From NCBI RefSeq assembly GCF_000337495.1, contig NZ_AOIS01000067.1, positions 1-64,000 on the forward strand: a stretch of 64,000 nt of DNA, read 5' to 3'. A program made the position numbers and the translations under genes. Positions 51,211-59,840 of this stretch are shown here, piece by piece. The notes under the pieces were generated by a model, which was given only the letters and a program-made list of their open reading frames with translations, searched no databases and was not told the origin of the DNA. Within the stretch, counting starts at the first letter, position 1. Every line of letters starts with the position of its first letter. This DNA is from Haloterrigena salina JCM 13891. GTDB lineage: Archaea > Halobacteriota > Halobacteria > Halobacteriales > Natrialbaceae.

Positions 51211-52548
51211 GTGACAACGCTGGTCGTCTGTCTCGACCGGACCGACGACGTCGGTCGCAAGACCGGGCTACGCTCTCCAGTCGTGGGCTGGGAGGCGGTT
51301 CGCGCGCTCGTGACCGACGTCGGACTGGCGGATCCGGAGGATTCGGGGGTCAACTCCCTGCTCGAGACGTTACGCGTCGCCCAGAACCTCCGCGACGAGA
51401 ACGAGGAGGTCGTCGTCGCGGTCGTCTCGGGCGACCGGGAGTCGATGGTCTCGGCGGACAGAGCCGTCGCGACGCAACTGGACGAACTCGTCGCCGAGTA
51501 CGATCCCGACTCCGCGGTCGTCGTCATCGACAGCGCGGAGGACGAGCGACTGGTGCCGATCGTCGAGAGCCGGGTCCGGGTCGATTCGGTCGACCGCGTC
51601 GTCGTCCGACAGGCCCGGGACATCGAGTCGACCTACTACCTGCTCAAGCAGTTCCTCGCCGACGAGGAACTGCGCCAGACCGTCCTCGTGCCGATCGGGC
51701 TGACGCTGCTGGTCTTCCCGATGCTCGCGAGTTTCGTCGGTCCCGCGGAGGGCGCCGCCGCGATCACGACGGTCATCGGCGTCTTCCTGCTCTACAAGGG
51801 GTTCAATATCGACGAGCGGGTGACGAGAGTCGCCCATCAGGTGCGCGAATCGCTGTACTCCGGCCAGGTCTCGGTCGTCACCTACGTCGTCGCCGCGGGA
51901 CTGACCCTGGTGGGCGTCTTCGCCGGCGCGTTAGGCGTCTCGACGCTCGAGGACACCCCCGGCGTCGTGGTGCCGGCGATGCAGTTCGCCTTCAACAGCG
52001 TCCCCTGGCTCGCGATGGCCGCGCTGACGGCAAGCGCCGGCCGCCTGCTCGACGAGGCCATCGGCGACGGGCCGATCCGCAGTTCGTACCTCAACCTGCC
52101 CTTTATCGTCATCGCCGTCGGGCTGGTCGTTCGGGGTTTCTCGGCGTACTTCCTCGAGCAACAGCGCGTGATCGATCCGTTCGTGGTGCCGGCCTACGAG
52201 TTCGGCGTCATCTCGAACGAACAGTTCGTGGTGTCGACCGGCGAGCGACTCGCGCTGTTCGTCGTGAGCGGGATCGTGGTCAGTCTCGTCGGCGCGCACG
52301 TCGCGTCGTACTTCAGTGCCAGCCGGGAGGAGGGCGAACTCGCCGACGGCGGCCCCGAGGCCCCACGGACGGGCGAGACGGTGTCGGAGCCGTCCGCGGA
52401 CGCCGACTCGACGTCGGAACTCACCGACGGTGGGCCGCCGACGACCCCGACGGACGCCGCCGACGCCGATCACGGTGCGGCGCCGCAGTCGGGCTCGGAG
52501 TCGGCCTCCGACGCTTCCTCGAGTACCGACGCCGATTCGGACGAGTGA
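51211..52548 (+). CDS. DUF373-family membrane protein
   Basis: A 445-residue protein of the archaeal DUF373 family. The N-terminal soluble domain (about 1-145, MTTLVVCLDRTDDVGRKTG) contains conserved-looking Asp/Arg pieces, and the remainder has about six hydrophobic helices, including LRQTVLVPIGLTLLVFPMLA. The last 80 residues are acidic and disordered. The function of the family is unknown. Translation starts at a GTG. It lies between SppA and the diphthamide ligase gene, all on the plus strand. Confidence 0.88.
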   Translation: MTTLVVCLDRTDDVGRKTGLRSPVVGWEAVRALVTDVGLADPEDSGVNSLLETLRVAQNLRDENEEVVVAVVSGDRESMVSADRAVATQLDELVAEYDPDSAVVVIDSAEDERLVPIVESRVRVDSVDRVVVRQARDIESTYYLLKQFLADEELRQTVLVPIGLTLLVFPMLASFVGPAEGAAAITTVIGVFLLYKGFNIDERVTRVAHQVRESLYSGQVSVVTYVVAAGLTLVGVFAGALGVSTLEDTPGVVVPAMQFAFNSVPWLAMAALTASAGRLLDEAIGDGPIRSSYLNLPFIVIAVGLVVRGFSAYFLEQQRVIDPFVVPAYEFGVISNEQFVVSTGERLALFVVSGIVVSLVGAHVASYFSASREEGELADGGPEAPRTGETVSEPSADADSTSELTDGGPPTTPTDAADADHGAAPQSGSESASDASSSTDADSDE

Positions 52549-52603
52549 GCCGTCGGCGACCGGACTCGTCACCCATATACTCCTCTGGAGCAACGGGTCT
52601 CCC

Positions 52604-53329
52604 ATGAGCGACGCAGACGGGACGTGGGTGAGTCTCTTCTCGGGCGGCAAGGACTCCGCGTGGGCGCTGTACCGGGCCCTCGAGACGGGACGCGACGTCT
52701 CCCACCTCGTGACGGTCCACCCGACGGGCGACTCGTACATGTACCACGTGCCAGCGACGGAACTGGCGGCCCTGGCCGCCGAGAGCATCGGGGTTCCGCT
52801 GATCGACGTCGAACCCGACGACTTCGAAGCCGCCGTCGCCGCGGACTCCGGCGCGCAGGGCGACGACGAACTCGAGCCGCTCGAGGCCGCCCTGACCGAC
52901 CTCGACGCGGACCTCGAGGGCGGCATCGCCGGCGTCACCGCGGGCGCGGTCGAGAGCGAGTACCAGACCAGCCGCATTCAGGGGATGTGCGACCGACTGG
53001 GCTGCGAGCTGTTCGCCCCCCTCTGGCAGGGAGACCCCCGCGAGCTCGCCGACGCGATGCTCGAGGCCGGCTTCGAGATCGCGATCATCCAGGTCGCCGC
53101 CCACGGACTCGACGAGTCGTGGCTCGGCCGGACGCTCGACCGCGAGGCACTCGAGGAACTCGAGGCGCTCAACGAGGAGTACGGCGTCCACATCCTCGGG
53201 GAGGGCGGCGAGTTCGAGACGCTGGTCGTCGACGGACCGCACATGGACCGGCGGATCGACCTCGAGTACGAGAAAGAGTGGGAGGGGACTCGCGGGCGGT
53301 TGCGGATTACGGACGCGCGGCTCGAGTAA
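52604..53329 (+). CDS. Diphthine--ammonia ligase (Dph6/TIGR00290 type)
   Basis: A 241-residue PP-loop ATPase that amidates diphthine on elongation factor 2 in the last step of diphthamide synthesis. The ATP-binding loop SLFSGGKDSAWALYRAL is at the N-terminus, and GAVESEYQTSRIQGMCDRLG and GEGGEFETLVVDGP are the family's second and third signatures. The start MSDADGTWVS is taken because the longer frame enters the upstream gene. The 3' 114 bp are duplicated at 53436-53549, so the gene end appears twice in the genome. Confidence 0.92.
   Translation: MSDADGTWVSLFSGGKDSAWALYRALETGRDVSHLVTVHPTGDSYMYHVPATELAALAAESIGVPLIDVEPDDFEAAVAADSGAQGDDELEPLEAALTDLDADLEGGIAGVTAGAVESEYQTSRIQGMCDRLGCELFAPLWQGDPRELADAMLEAGFEIAIIQVAAHGLDESWLGRTLDREALEELEALNEEYGVHILGEGGEFETLVVDGPHMDRRIDLEYEKEWEGTRGRLRITDARLE
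53216..53329 (+). repeat. Diphthine-ammonia ligase 3' end, copy 1 (in the intact gene)
   Basis: The last 114 bp of the gene recur 220 bp downstream at 53436-53549 with 7 mismatches, all in the distal 45 bp, and with the stop changed from TAA to TAG. The first 71 bp are identical. Confidence 0.93.
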
Positions 53330-53435
53330 TCACACCGGGAGCGAACGAAGTGAGCGAACGGCTTTTTTGGTCCAGATTTTTGCGCGAGGGGTGAGTGAGC
53401 GTAGCGAACGAACCCGAGCGGAAAAAGGTGGTTCT
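53330..53435 (+). repeat. 106-bp element between the two copies of the gene end
   Basis: A non-coding stretch with gagcgaacgaagtgagcg, then a T-run (cttttttgg), tccagatttttgcgcg, a second gtgagcgtagcgaacg and an A-run (ggaaaaaggtgg). The T-run and A-run with similar GC flanks make it partly self-complementary. It has no coding frame. It looks like a member of a dispersed haloarchaeal element, which I cannot confirm here. Confidence 0.5.
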
Positions 53436-53549
53436 GAGACGCTGGTCGTCGACGGACCGCACATGGACCGGCGGATCGACCTCGAGTACGAGAAAGAGTG
53501 GGAGGGAACGCGCGGACGGCTGCGGAGTACGGACGCGCGACTCGAGTAG
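53436..53549 (+). pseudogene. Orphan duplicate of the diphthine-ammonia ligase C-terminus
   Basis: A 37-residue frame that repeats the end of the upstream gene (LVVDGPHMDRRIDLEYEKEW...) with one amino acid change, Ile to Ser, and its own TAG. It has no start codon context or promoter and is most simply a displaced gene end. Most base changes are silent, so it may have been coding until recently. Confidence 0.85.
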
Positions 53550-53612
53550 CGACCCATCGTGAGTGGCGTTCGAGGGGAGGTTTCAATAGTTTCTGCCCGA
53601 CTGGTTCCACCG

Positions 53613-55172
53613 ATGAACGTCTTCCTCGGCATCGACGCGGGCACGCGGAACGTCAAGGTCGTCGCGTACGACCGCGAGGGGAGTGCGGTGGCAACGGCGT
53701 CGACGTCCCAGTCGGTCGTCATACCGGAATCCGGCCGGGCTGAACAGGAGATGGACGCGGTGTGGTCGGTGACCGCCGAGACGATCCGAACGGTGGTGGC
53801 GGAACTCGAGACCCGTGAGAGTGACTCGGGGGACGAAATTGACATCGAGGCCGTCGGTCTCACGGGGCAGGGCGACGGCTGCTGGCTGATCGACGCCGAC
53901 GGCGAGCCCGTCCGGAACGCGATCCTCTGGTCGGACAGCCGCGCGGCGCCGATCGTCGAGGGCTGGGCGCGCGACGGCACCCTCGAGACGCTGGCCGAGA
54001 CCTGCGGCTCGCGGCCGTATCCGGGAATGAGCCTGCCGCTGGTGCGGTGGCTGGCCGACGAGGAGCCCGCGACCCTCGAGCGGGCGACGACGGCGTTTTC
54101 CTGTACGGACTGGCTCGCGTACTCGCTGACCGGCGAGCGCGGCACCGACACCACCGAGGCGACGGTGCCGTTGCTCGACCGCGAGACGACCGCGTTCGAG
54201 CCGGCCGTCTTCGAAGCTGTCGGGCTCCCGGAACGGGCGTCGCTGATCCCGGAGCTCCGCGCGCCGACGGACGTCGTCGGAACGGTCACGGAGACGGCCG
54301 CCGACGAAACCGGACTGCCCGCCGGGACGCCGGTCGTCACAGGGGCTATCGACGTCGCCGCGTCGGCGGTCGGCAGCGGCGCCGTCCGGCCGGGCGACGG
54401 CTCCGCCTCGATCGGTACCTCGCTGTTCACGCAGGTGATCGGCGACGGGCCCGGCGCGGAGCCGACGGCCATCGGGATGGCGCTGGGAATCGACGACCGG
54501 TGGACCACCGCCATCGGCTCGAACGCCGGCACGCGGACCCTCGAGTGGGTCCGATCGGAGATCGCCGACGGCGCGTCGTTCGACGACCTCGAGGAGCTGG
54601 CTCGATCGTCCCCGGCGGGCAGCGATGGACTGCTCTATCTGCCGTATCTGAGCGAGACCGGCGAGCGCGGACCGTTCACCGATCCCGACGCCCGGGCGGG
54701 GTTCCTCGGTCTCTCGCCGGCCCACGGGACCGCCCACCTCGTTCGGAGCGCCTACGAGGGGCTGGCGTTGGCCCTGCGGGACTGCGTGGAACACCTCCCC
54801 GCCGACCCCGATCGGATCGCCCTAAGCGGGGGCGGCACCCGTTCGTCGCTGCTCTGCCAGCTCGCCGCCGACTGCACGGGGACCGAGATCGTCGTCCCGA
54901 CGAACGACGAACCGGGGGCGACGGGCGCCGCGGCGTTCGCCGCCGTCGGCGTGGGCGCGTACCCGGACCTCGAGACCGCGACCGACGCGCTCGCGGGCGA
55001 TCGAACCCGATACGCGCCGCGGCCGTCGACCGCCGGGACGTACGACGAACTGTACGCCGCCTACCGCGACGCACGCACGGACATGGCGCCAATCTGGGAC
55101 TCGCAGGCCGCCTTTCGGGCTTCCGCGGACGCGGCGGGGACGGAACCGACGGCCGACCCGGACGCGGAGTGA
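53613..55172 (+). CDS. FGGY-family carbohydrate kinase
   Basis: A 519-residue sugar kinase of the ASKHA fold. It opens MNVFLGIDAGTRNVKVVAYD, the phosphate-1 motif, and has GLTGQGDGCWLIDADGEPVRNAILWSDSRA in pieces, GSIGTSLFT, and the C-terminal signature ALSGGGTRSSLLCQLAADCTG. It resembles xylulokinase and erythritol- or ribulokinase-like members, but the substrate is not clear. The start is the ATG at 53613, 63 bp after the duplicated gene end. Confidence 0.88.
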   Translation: MNVFLGIDAGTRNVKVVAYDREGSAVATASTSQSVVIPESGRAEQEMDAVWSVTAETIRTVVAELETRESDSGDEIDIEAVGLTGQGDGCWLIDADGEPVRNAILWSDSRAAPIVEGWARDGTLETLAETCGSRPYPGMSLPLVRWLADEEPATLERATTAFSCTDWLAYSLTGERGTDTTEATVPLLDRETTAFEPAVFEAVGLPERASLIPELRAPTDVVGTVTETAADETGLPAGTPVVTGAIDVAASAVGSGAVRPGDGSASIGTSLFTQVIGDGPGAEPTAIGMALGIDDRWTTAIGSNAGTRTLEWVRSEIADGASFDDLEELARSSPAGSDGLLYLPYLSETGERGPFTDPDARAGFLGLSPAHGTAHLVRSAYEGLALALRDCVEHLPADPDRIALSGGGTRSSLLCQLAADCTGTEIVVPTNDEPGATGAAAFAAVGVGAYPDLETATDALAGDRTRYAPRPSTAGTYDELYAAYRDARTDMAPIWDSQAAFRASADAAGTEPTADPDAE

Positions 55173-55235
55173 GTCCCACTGGTGTCACCTGACAGGTAAG
55201 TTTCTTTGCGTCTCGTCGGTGCCGTCGCTGACGGC

Positions 55236-55700
55236 ATGATCGAATCCCAGCGCGACCTGTTCGTCCGCGAACTGCGCGAACTGTACTAGATCGAGCAGGA
55301 ACTCGAGGACCTCCAGTCGGAGCTGGCCGAGGCGGCGACCGACGAGGATCTCGAGGAGTACTACATGACCCACAGCGAGACCACGTCCGAGCGGATCGGG
55401 CGACTCGAGACGCTATTCGACGCCATGCAGGAAGATCCCGGCGCCCTCGAGAGCGCCTCGCTGGCGGGGCTGCGCGAGGACCGCGAGGAGATCGTCCAGG
55501 ACCTCGAAGACCCGCACCTCGGCGACCTCGTCGAGACGGAACTCGGCCGCGGGATCGAGCGCCTCGAGATCACGAAACTCGAGACGCTGCTGACGCTGGC
55601 CGACCGGATGGACCTGCCCGCTGAAGTCGTCGACCCGCTCGAGCAGACGAAAGCCGAGGCCGAGAACGGGCTCGAGAACGTCCGGACGTTGACGGCCTGA
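55236..55700 (+). pseudogene. DUF892/YciF-type ferritin-like protein with in-frame amber codon
   Basis: Reading from ATG 55236 gives MIESQRDLFVRELRELY, then TAG at 55287-55289 (codon 18), then IEQELEDLQSELAEA and onward in the same frame to TGA 55698-55700, 154 codons in all. The frame and pattern match DUF892 ferritin-like proteins, in which this position is Tyr or Asp (LYYxEQ or LYDxEQ). The part from ATG 55365 (111 residues) remains open but lacks helix 1. A single TAC-to-TAG change explains it. It is probably a recent pseudogene or a base error. Confidence 0.7.
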
Positions 55701-55886
55701 GTCGCCGCCACGGACTCGCCTGGGGAATGGCCGCCGGTCAGAGAGGATGCATCGGTACGACAGATGCGTGTGTGGACGACACTGCCATCAGATACTCTAG
55801 CACTTTTCGCGTAGTTAAACCGCCTCTCCAGCCTCGAAGACGACGATGCGGGTGCCTGGTCCCGCGTTAGCTCGCTGCCAGAACAA

Positions 55887-55897
55887 TTTTATAGTTT
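55887..55897 (+). promoter_or_regulatory. TATA box for the lipoprotein gene
   Basis: ttttatagttt lies 21-31 nt before the ATG at 55918, in AT-rich DNA. It supports that start over the longer frame. Confidence 0.6.
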
Positions 55898-55917
55898 TAC
55901 TGACTTTCACGAATAGA

Positions 55918-56832
55918 ATGCAATCGAGACGAACGGTGCTTCGAGCGACGGCCGGGGGGACGAGCGTCGGGCTGCTGGCTGCGCTTGCCGGCTGTAGCGA
56001 CGAAACCAGTACGGACGGGAACGGGAACGAAGACGACGAAGCGGAAAACGGCGGTGAGACCGAGACCGAGACTGACGTACTCGAGTACACCGATTGGACC
56101 TACGATCCCGACGAGTTATCCAGAGACTCGATCGTAGCCATAGAGATGGATCTCAACGCGCTCCTCGAGTCGGATCCGTCGTACGCGGAGGAGTTCCGTT
56201 CGGACCTGACGGAACGCTACCACGAGAGCCTCGAAGCCGGGAATATCGACGCCGTCGTCAACGCGGGTAACGCCGAGATTCTCACCGGATCGTTCGATCC
56301 CGGGGCAGTCATCGACGAAATGTCGGTGTCCGAGGCGGAGGGCTACGCGGGATTCGACCTCTACGACGAGGAGGAGTCGTCCGTCACCGTCGCGACCGAC
56401 GGGGAGTATCTCATCAGATCGGAGCCGAGCACCTACCAGTCGTTCGACGCCCGCGAGGAGATCGAACTCTTGATCGATACCAACGCCGGGGACGCGGCTC
56501 GACTCGCCGACGAGAGCGATCTCTTCGCGCAGCTCTCCGACGGGGACGCCGACGGCGACATGGAGTTCGTCCACGTACAGAGCGAGTCGTTCGCCGAGAG
56601 CGCGTCCGACGACGCGGTCGTCGCGAGACGCGAGACGGCAACGGTCGAGAGCACGGAGACGACCATCGAGCAACGTGATCTGTACAAGAGCGACGCCGGA
56701 ATCGACCTCGACGAAATCGAATCGCAGTATCAGTCGGCGGACGTCGAACTGGACGACATCTCTCGAGACGGTCGACTCGTGACGATCGTGTTTGAGATGT
56801 CGACCGACGAGTATCTGAACACCGGCAGCTAA
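55918..56832 (+). CDS. Tat lipoprotein of unknown function
   Basis: A 304-residue secreted lipoprotein: Tat motif RRTVLRATAG, lipobox AGC with Cys26, then a Glu/Asp/Gly-rich linker to about residue 55. The mature domain is strongly acidic with alternating helices and strands (for example SIVAIEMDLNALLESDPSY) and no enzyme motif that I can see. The ATG at 55918 follows a TATA box. It is a typical haloarchaeal surface protein, and the neighbours give no hint of its job. Confidence 0.75.
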   Translation: MQSRRTVLRATAGGTSVGLLAALAGCSDETSTDGNGNEDDEAENGGETETETDVLEYTDWTYDPDELSRDSIVAIEMDLNALLESDPSYAEEFRSDLTERYHESLEAGNIDAVVNAGNAEILTGSFDPGAVIDEMSVSEAEGYAGFDLYDEEESSVTVATDGEYLIRSEPSTYQSFDAREEIELLIDTNAGDAARLADESDLFAQLSDGDADGDMEFVHVQSESFAESASDDAVVARRETATVESTETTIEQRDLYKSDAGIDLDEIESQYQSADVELDDISRDGRLVTIVFEMSTDEYLNTGS

Positions 56833-56963
56833 CGCGCTCGGTCCGATCCGGTCCAAACTCGAGGGGAGGAATTCTCGGTGTGAATCGACGCGATTCCGTT
56901 CTATTCCTAGTCGCCCGGTAGTATCCGTCCGGTCCGAGACGGTCAGTCGTCGCTCGAGTCCGT

Positions 56964-57689
56964 CTATTCGCAGTCGGTCACAGCGGTGGCCGGCGAGCCG
57001 TGGACCTCGAGGACGGCCTCCCGTTCGTCGTCCCCGGTGTACGTCCACCACGCGATGCGGTCGATCTCGAGCGCGGAGTACGACGACTCGAGGGCCAGCC
57101 ACTCGCCGGACGCGATCGTCCGGAGATCGCTCGCGGTGTCCAGTGGCGCCGACTCGAGGTCGTCGGCGACGGCGTCGATCAGCCGGACGACGGTCGGATC
57201 CGCCCTGATCGTCTCGACGCCCGCGAGCTGGCGCAGGTACTGGAAGGTTGCGGGGCCGACGCCGGCGATCGAACCGATCGGGTCCTCGTCGTAGCGGTAG
57301 TGGTCCGCCGTTTCCGCCCAGCCGAGCAGCGCCGCCTGGTCGTCGGCTTCCGGTCTGGCCGCGAGCGCGGCGGCGGCCTCGAGCAGAACGCGTCGCTTGC
57401 GCTGGGCGCCGACGGCCGCGACGAGAGCGTCGTCCTCGGGATCGACGGCGGCGAGATCGGCCAGCGTCTCGATCCGGTCGGTCGCGACGAACGCCTCGCG
57501 AAACCGCTCGACGGTCGGTTTGACGCCGCCGAGAAAGCGCTGGCCGGTCGTCGACGCGGCCGCCTCCGCGAGCAACAGCCGCGGATCGTCGCCGGTCCAG
57601 CGGCGGCGCTCGCGGAAGGCGGCTGCGAGTCGCTCGTAGGGAACGCCCTCGGCGTACCGGTCGAGAACCGACTGAACCGTCCGTGACAT
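56964..57689 (-). CDS. Helix-hairpin-helix protein, DNA-glycosylase-like
   Basis: A 241-residue mostly helical protein. A helix-hairpin-helix element IGSIAGVGPATFQYLRQLAGVE (in pieces, about residues 140-162) followed by IRADPTVVRLIDAVADDL resembles HhH-GPD DNA glycosylases, which end that region with a catalytic Asp; here Asp of RADPTVV could be it. There is no iron-sulfur cluster motif, and the usual catalytic Lys is not evident, so it may bind DNA without glycosylase activity. ATG 57689 (MSRTVQSVL) is the chosen start. Confidence 0.6.
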   Translation of the reverse strand: MSRTVQSVLDRYAEGVPYERLAAAFRERRRWTGDDPRLLLAEAAASTTGQRFLGGVKPTVERFREAFVATDRIETLADLAAVDPEDDALVAAVGAQRKRRVLLEAAAALAARPEADDQAALLGWAETADHYRYDEDPIGSIAGVGPATFQYLRQLAGVETIRADPTVVRLIDAVADDLESAPLDTASDLRTIASGEWLALESSYSALEIDRIAWWTYTGDDEREAVLEVHGSPATAVTDCE

Positions 57690-57819
57690 GCGCTTCGTCG
57701 ACACACATCTCACGGGGGACTGATAGCTGTATCGACCAGTTCACTCCGAAATCGAGGTGCAGTCGTCCGGGACCCACTATCCGGCGACCGTTTCGTCGTT
57801 CAGGCGGTCGACGCGTCGG

Positions 57820-58794
57820 TTACTCTCCGGGGCGGTTCGTAATCGTCGTGTGGGCGCCGATGAGCGCACCCGCGAGATCCAACTCCTCGAGGTGGGTGCC
57901 CTCGTCGATGATCGAGCGACGGATGTCGGCGTCCCGGACCGTCGCGTCGGGGAAGATCACGGCGTGGTCGAGATCGGTGTTCTCGAGGGTGACGTCGCCC
58001 ATGACGTGGACGTTGTCGCCGACCGAAGCGTTCTCGAGGGTCGCCGAGTCGGCGACAAGCGAGTCGCCGTCGAGGTGCCAGCCGACGGCGTCGAGGTAGC
58101 TCTCGGGGGTGCCGATGTCGAACCAGGCGCCGTCGAAGGTGTAGGCGTAGGTCGCCTCCCGGTTCTGGAGCCACTGGATGAACCAGCCCGGCTCGTCGGG
58201 GTTGTTCCCCTCCTCGAGGTACGTGGGAAACAGGGACAGCGAGTCCTGCGGGAACGCGTAACAGGCGATCGAGACGAGCGTACTGTTGGGATCGTCGGGC
58301 TTCTCTTGGAAGTCGACGACGCGCTCGTCCTCGAGTTCGACCAGGCCGTAGGATGTGGCCTTCTCGCGGGAGCCGACGTCGTAGGCGGCCAGCGTCGGCG
58401 CGTCGTGGTCCTCGAAGTAGTCCACGAACTCCGCGACGTCGAAGCTGATCAGGTTGTCGCCGGCGATGACCAGCAGATCGTCGTCGACGTTCTCGCGGTC
58501 GATCAACTGCGCGAGCGCGCCGACGACGCCGAACTTGTCGTCTTCCTCGGTCGTATCCTCGACCGACAGCCGCGGCTTCTCGAACTCGCTATCGGCGAGG
58601 TGGGCTTCGAAATCGGGGGCAAACCGCTCGTTGGTGCTGACGAAGACCTCGTCGATCCGATCGTCAGCCTCGAGTTCGGCGAAGATGCGATCGATGACGG
58701 TGGAGTCACCGATCGGGAGGAACATCTTGGGTCGGTGTTTCGTGATCGGCCACATTCGAGTCGCGTACCCGCCGGCGAGGACCACGGCTTTCAT
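57820..58794 (-). CDS. Sugar-1-phosphate nucleotidyltransferase with left-handed beta-helix
   Basis: A 324-residue enzyme that makes an NDP-sugar from a sugar phosphate. The nucleotide loop LAGGYATRMWPIT starts at residue 7, the metal Asp lies in VIAGDNLISFD, and the C-terminal quarter (from about 240) has hexapeptide-like repeats (SVGDNVHVMGDVTLENTDL). The pattern is of glucose-1-phosphate thymidylyltransferase or mannose-1-phosphate guanylyltransferase relatives used in haloarchaeal protein glycosylation. The exact sugar is unknown. Confidence 0.88.
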   Translation of the reverse strand: MKAVVLAGGYATRMWPITKHRPKMFLPIGDSTVIDRIFAELEADDRIDEVFVSTNERFAPDFEAHLADSEFEKPRLSVEDTTEEDDKFGVVGALAQLIDRENVDDDLLVIAGDNLISFDVAEFVDYFEDHDAPTLAAYDVGSREKATSYGLVELEDERVVDFQEKPDDPNSTLVSIACYAFPQDSLSLFPTYLEEGNNPDEPGWFIQWLQNREATYAYTFDGAWFDIGTPESYLDAVGWHLDGDSLVADSATLENASVGDNVHVMGDVTLENTDLDHAVIFPDATVRDADIRRSIIDEGTHLEELDLAGALIGAHTTITNRPGE

Positions 58795-58936
58795 GGCCCG
58801 TCATTCATCTGCCTGTGATAAGTGGTTTACCCTTTCAAGGATCGACTCGCCGTCGTCGGATTCCGGCGTCGAACGCAACCGTCGTTCGAGGTGGACGACC
58901 GACAGGCTAACGGTCGGACGGCCGCTTTTCAGACGT

Positions 58937-59233
58937 ATGCGCGAAGCCGACGAAACGACGCGACAGCGACTCGCCGACGCTCTCCGAGACGATCTCGCGA
59001 CGCCCAGCGAACTCGCGGTCCGGCTCGATCTGACGCCGGAATCGGTGGTTCGCCACGCCGAACACGTCTCCCGATCGATCGGCGGGAACGACGCGGACGA
59101 ACAGTTACTTGTCGCACCGCCGACGTGTCGGGACTGCGGCTTCGACGACTTCGACGACCTCCTGAACCTCCCCTCGCGGTGTCCCAGCTGCAAGAGCGAG
59201 TCAGTCACCGAACCGACCCTGACGATCGAGTAA
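58937..59233 (+). CDS. Small zinc-ribbon HTH regulator
   Basis: A 98-residue protein that joins an N-terminal helix-turn-helix (DDLATPSELAVRLDLTPESVVRH) to a C-terminal rubredoxin-like zinc ribbon, CRDCGFDDF with CPSCKS. This architecture fits the haloarchaeal and archaeal transcription regulators containing an HTH and a Zn-ribbon. The start is ATG 58937, since the upstream frame overlaps the divergent nucleotidyltransferase. Its targets are unknown. Confidence 0.8.
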   Translation: MREADETTRQRLADALRDDLATPSELAVRLDLTPESVVRHAEHVSRSIGGNDADEQLLVAPPTCRDCGFDDFDDLLNLPSRCPSCKSESVTEPTLTIE

Positions 59234-59426
59234 TCGAGACGGTCCCGAGACGGCGAGAGTCACCCCAGGCGAGGCGTCTGGGACGGATTCGATACTAATA
59301 TTTACTGTGCTCTCGAGAAATCGGTACAGACCCTCGAGCGAACGGACGGTCGATCCGCTGTCCCATCGGCGCCTGCGACCGTTCTCGTCTCTCCGATGCA
59401 GGCGTCCGTCCGTTTCGAGAGGCCAT

Positions 59427-59432
59427 GGAGGT
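59427..59432 (+). promoter_or_regulatory. Shine-Dalgarno site deciding the 59437 start
   Basis: ggaggt lies 4 nt before the ATG at 59437. Most genes here are leaderless, so this strong site is notable and picks the shorter start. Confidence 0.5.
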
Positions 59433-59436
59433 ACGA

Positions 59437-59799
59437 ATGACTGCCACACCCAACTCCGAGTCCGACTGTGTCGACTTCGTGCTGGCAGTCCTCGACGAAC
59501 TCGAGGGCTGTGACGCGTCAGCCGAGACGGTCGACGACGCGTTCGGACTACTGGCCGCTCAGCGCCGCCGACTACTGTTGTCGGTGATGCGCACCTACGG
59601 CGAGTCGCTGACGCTGCCCGACGCCGCCGAGGAGGTCGCCGTCCGGGAAACCGGCTGCCAGGTTCCGAACATCTCCGCCGAGCGCGTCCACGAGATCTAT
59701 CTCTCGCTGTATCACGACCACCTGCCGCGACTGGTCGACGCCGGTCTGCTCGAGTACGACCAGGAGCGCGACCTCGTCGTCCCGATCGGCCTCGAGTAG
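59437..59799 (+). CDS. DUF7344-like haloarchaeal regulator
   Basis: A 120-residue winged-helix-like protein, core DDAFGLLAAQRRRLLLSVMRTYGESL and HLPRLVDAGLLEYDQERDLV, typical of haloarchaeal DUF7344-type regulators. The ATG at 59437 is preceded by a clear ggaggt Shine-Dalgarno (59427-59432), so I prefer it to the ATG at 59425, which would place this site inside the gene. The 191 bp before it contain an AT-rich run (59291-59305) that could be a promoter with a leader. Targets unknown. Confidence 0.75.
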   Translation: MTATPNSESDCVDFVLAVLDELEGCDASAETVDDAFGLLAAQRRRLLLSVMRTYGESLTLPDAAEEVAVRETGCQVPNISAERVHEIYLSLYHDHLPRLVDAGLLEYDQERDLVVPIGLE

Positions 59800-59840
59800 C
59801 CGGCCACGTACTCGAAACACCCGGAGAGAGCCGAACGGGC

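Noticed and set aside
55236-55700. Pyrrolysine insertion at the amber codon
   Set aside because: No pyl genes or context are visible and haloarchaea generally lack the system, so a mutation or base error is simpler.
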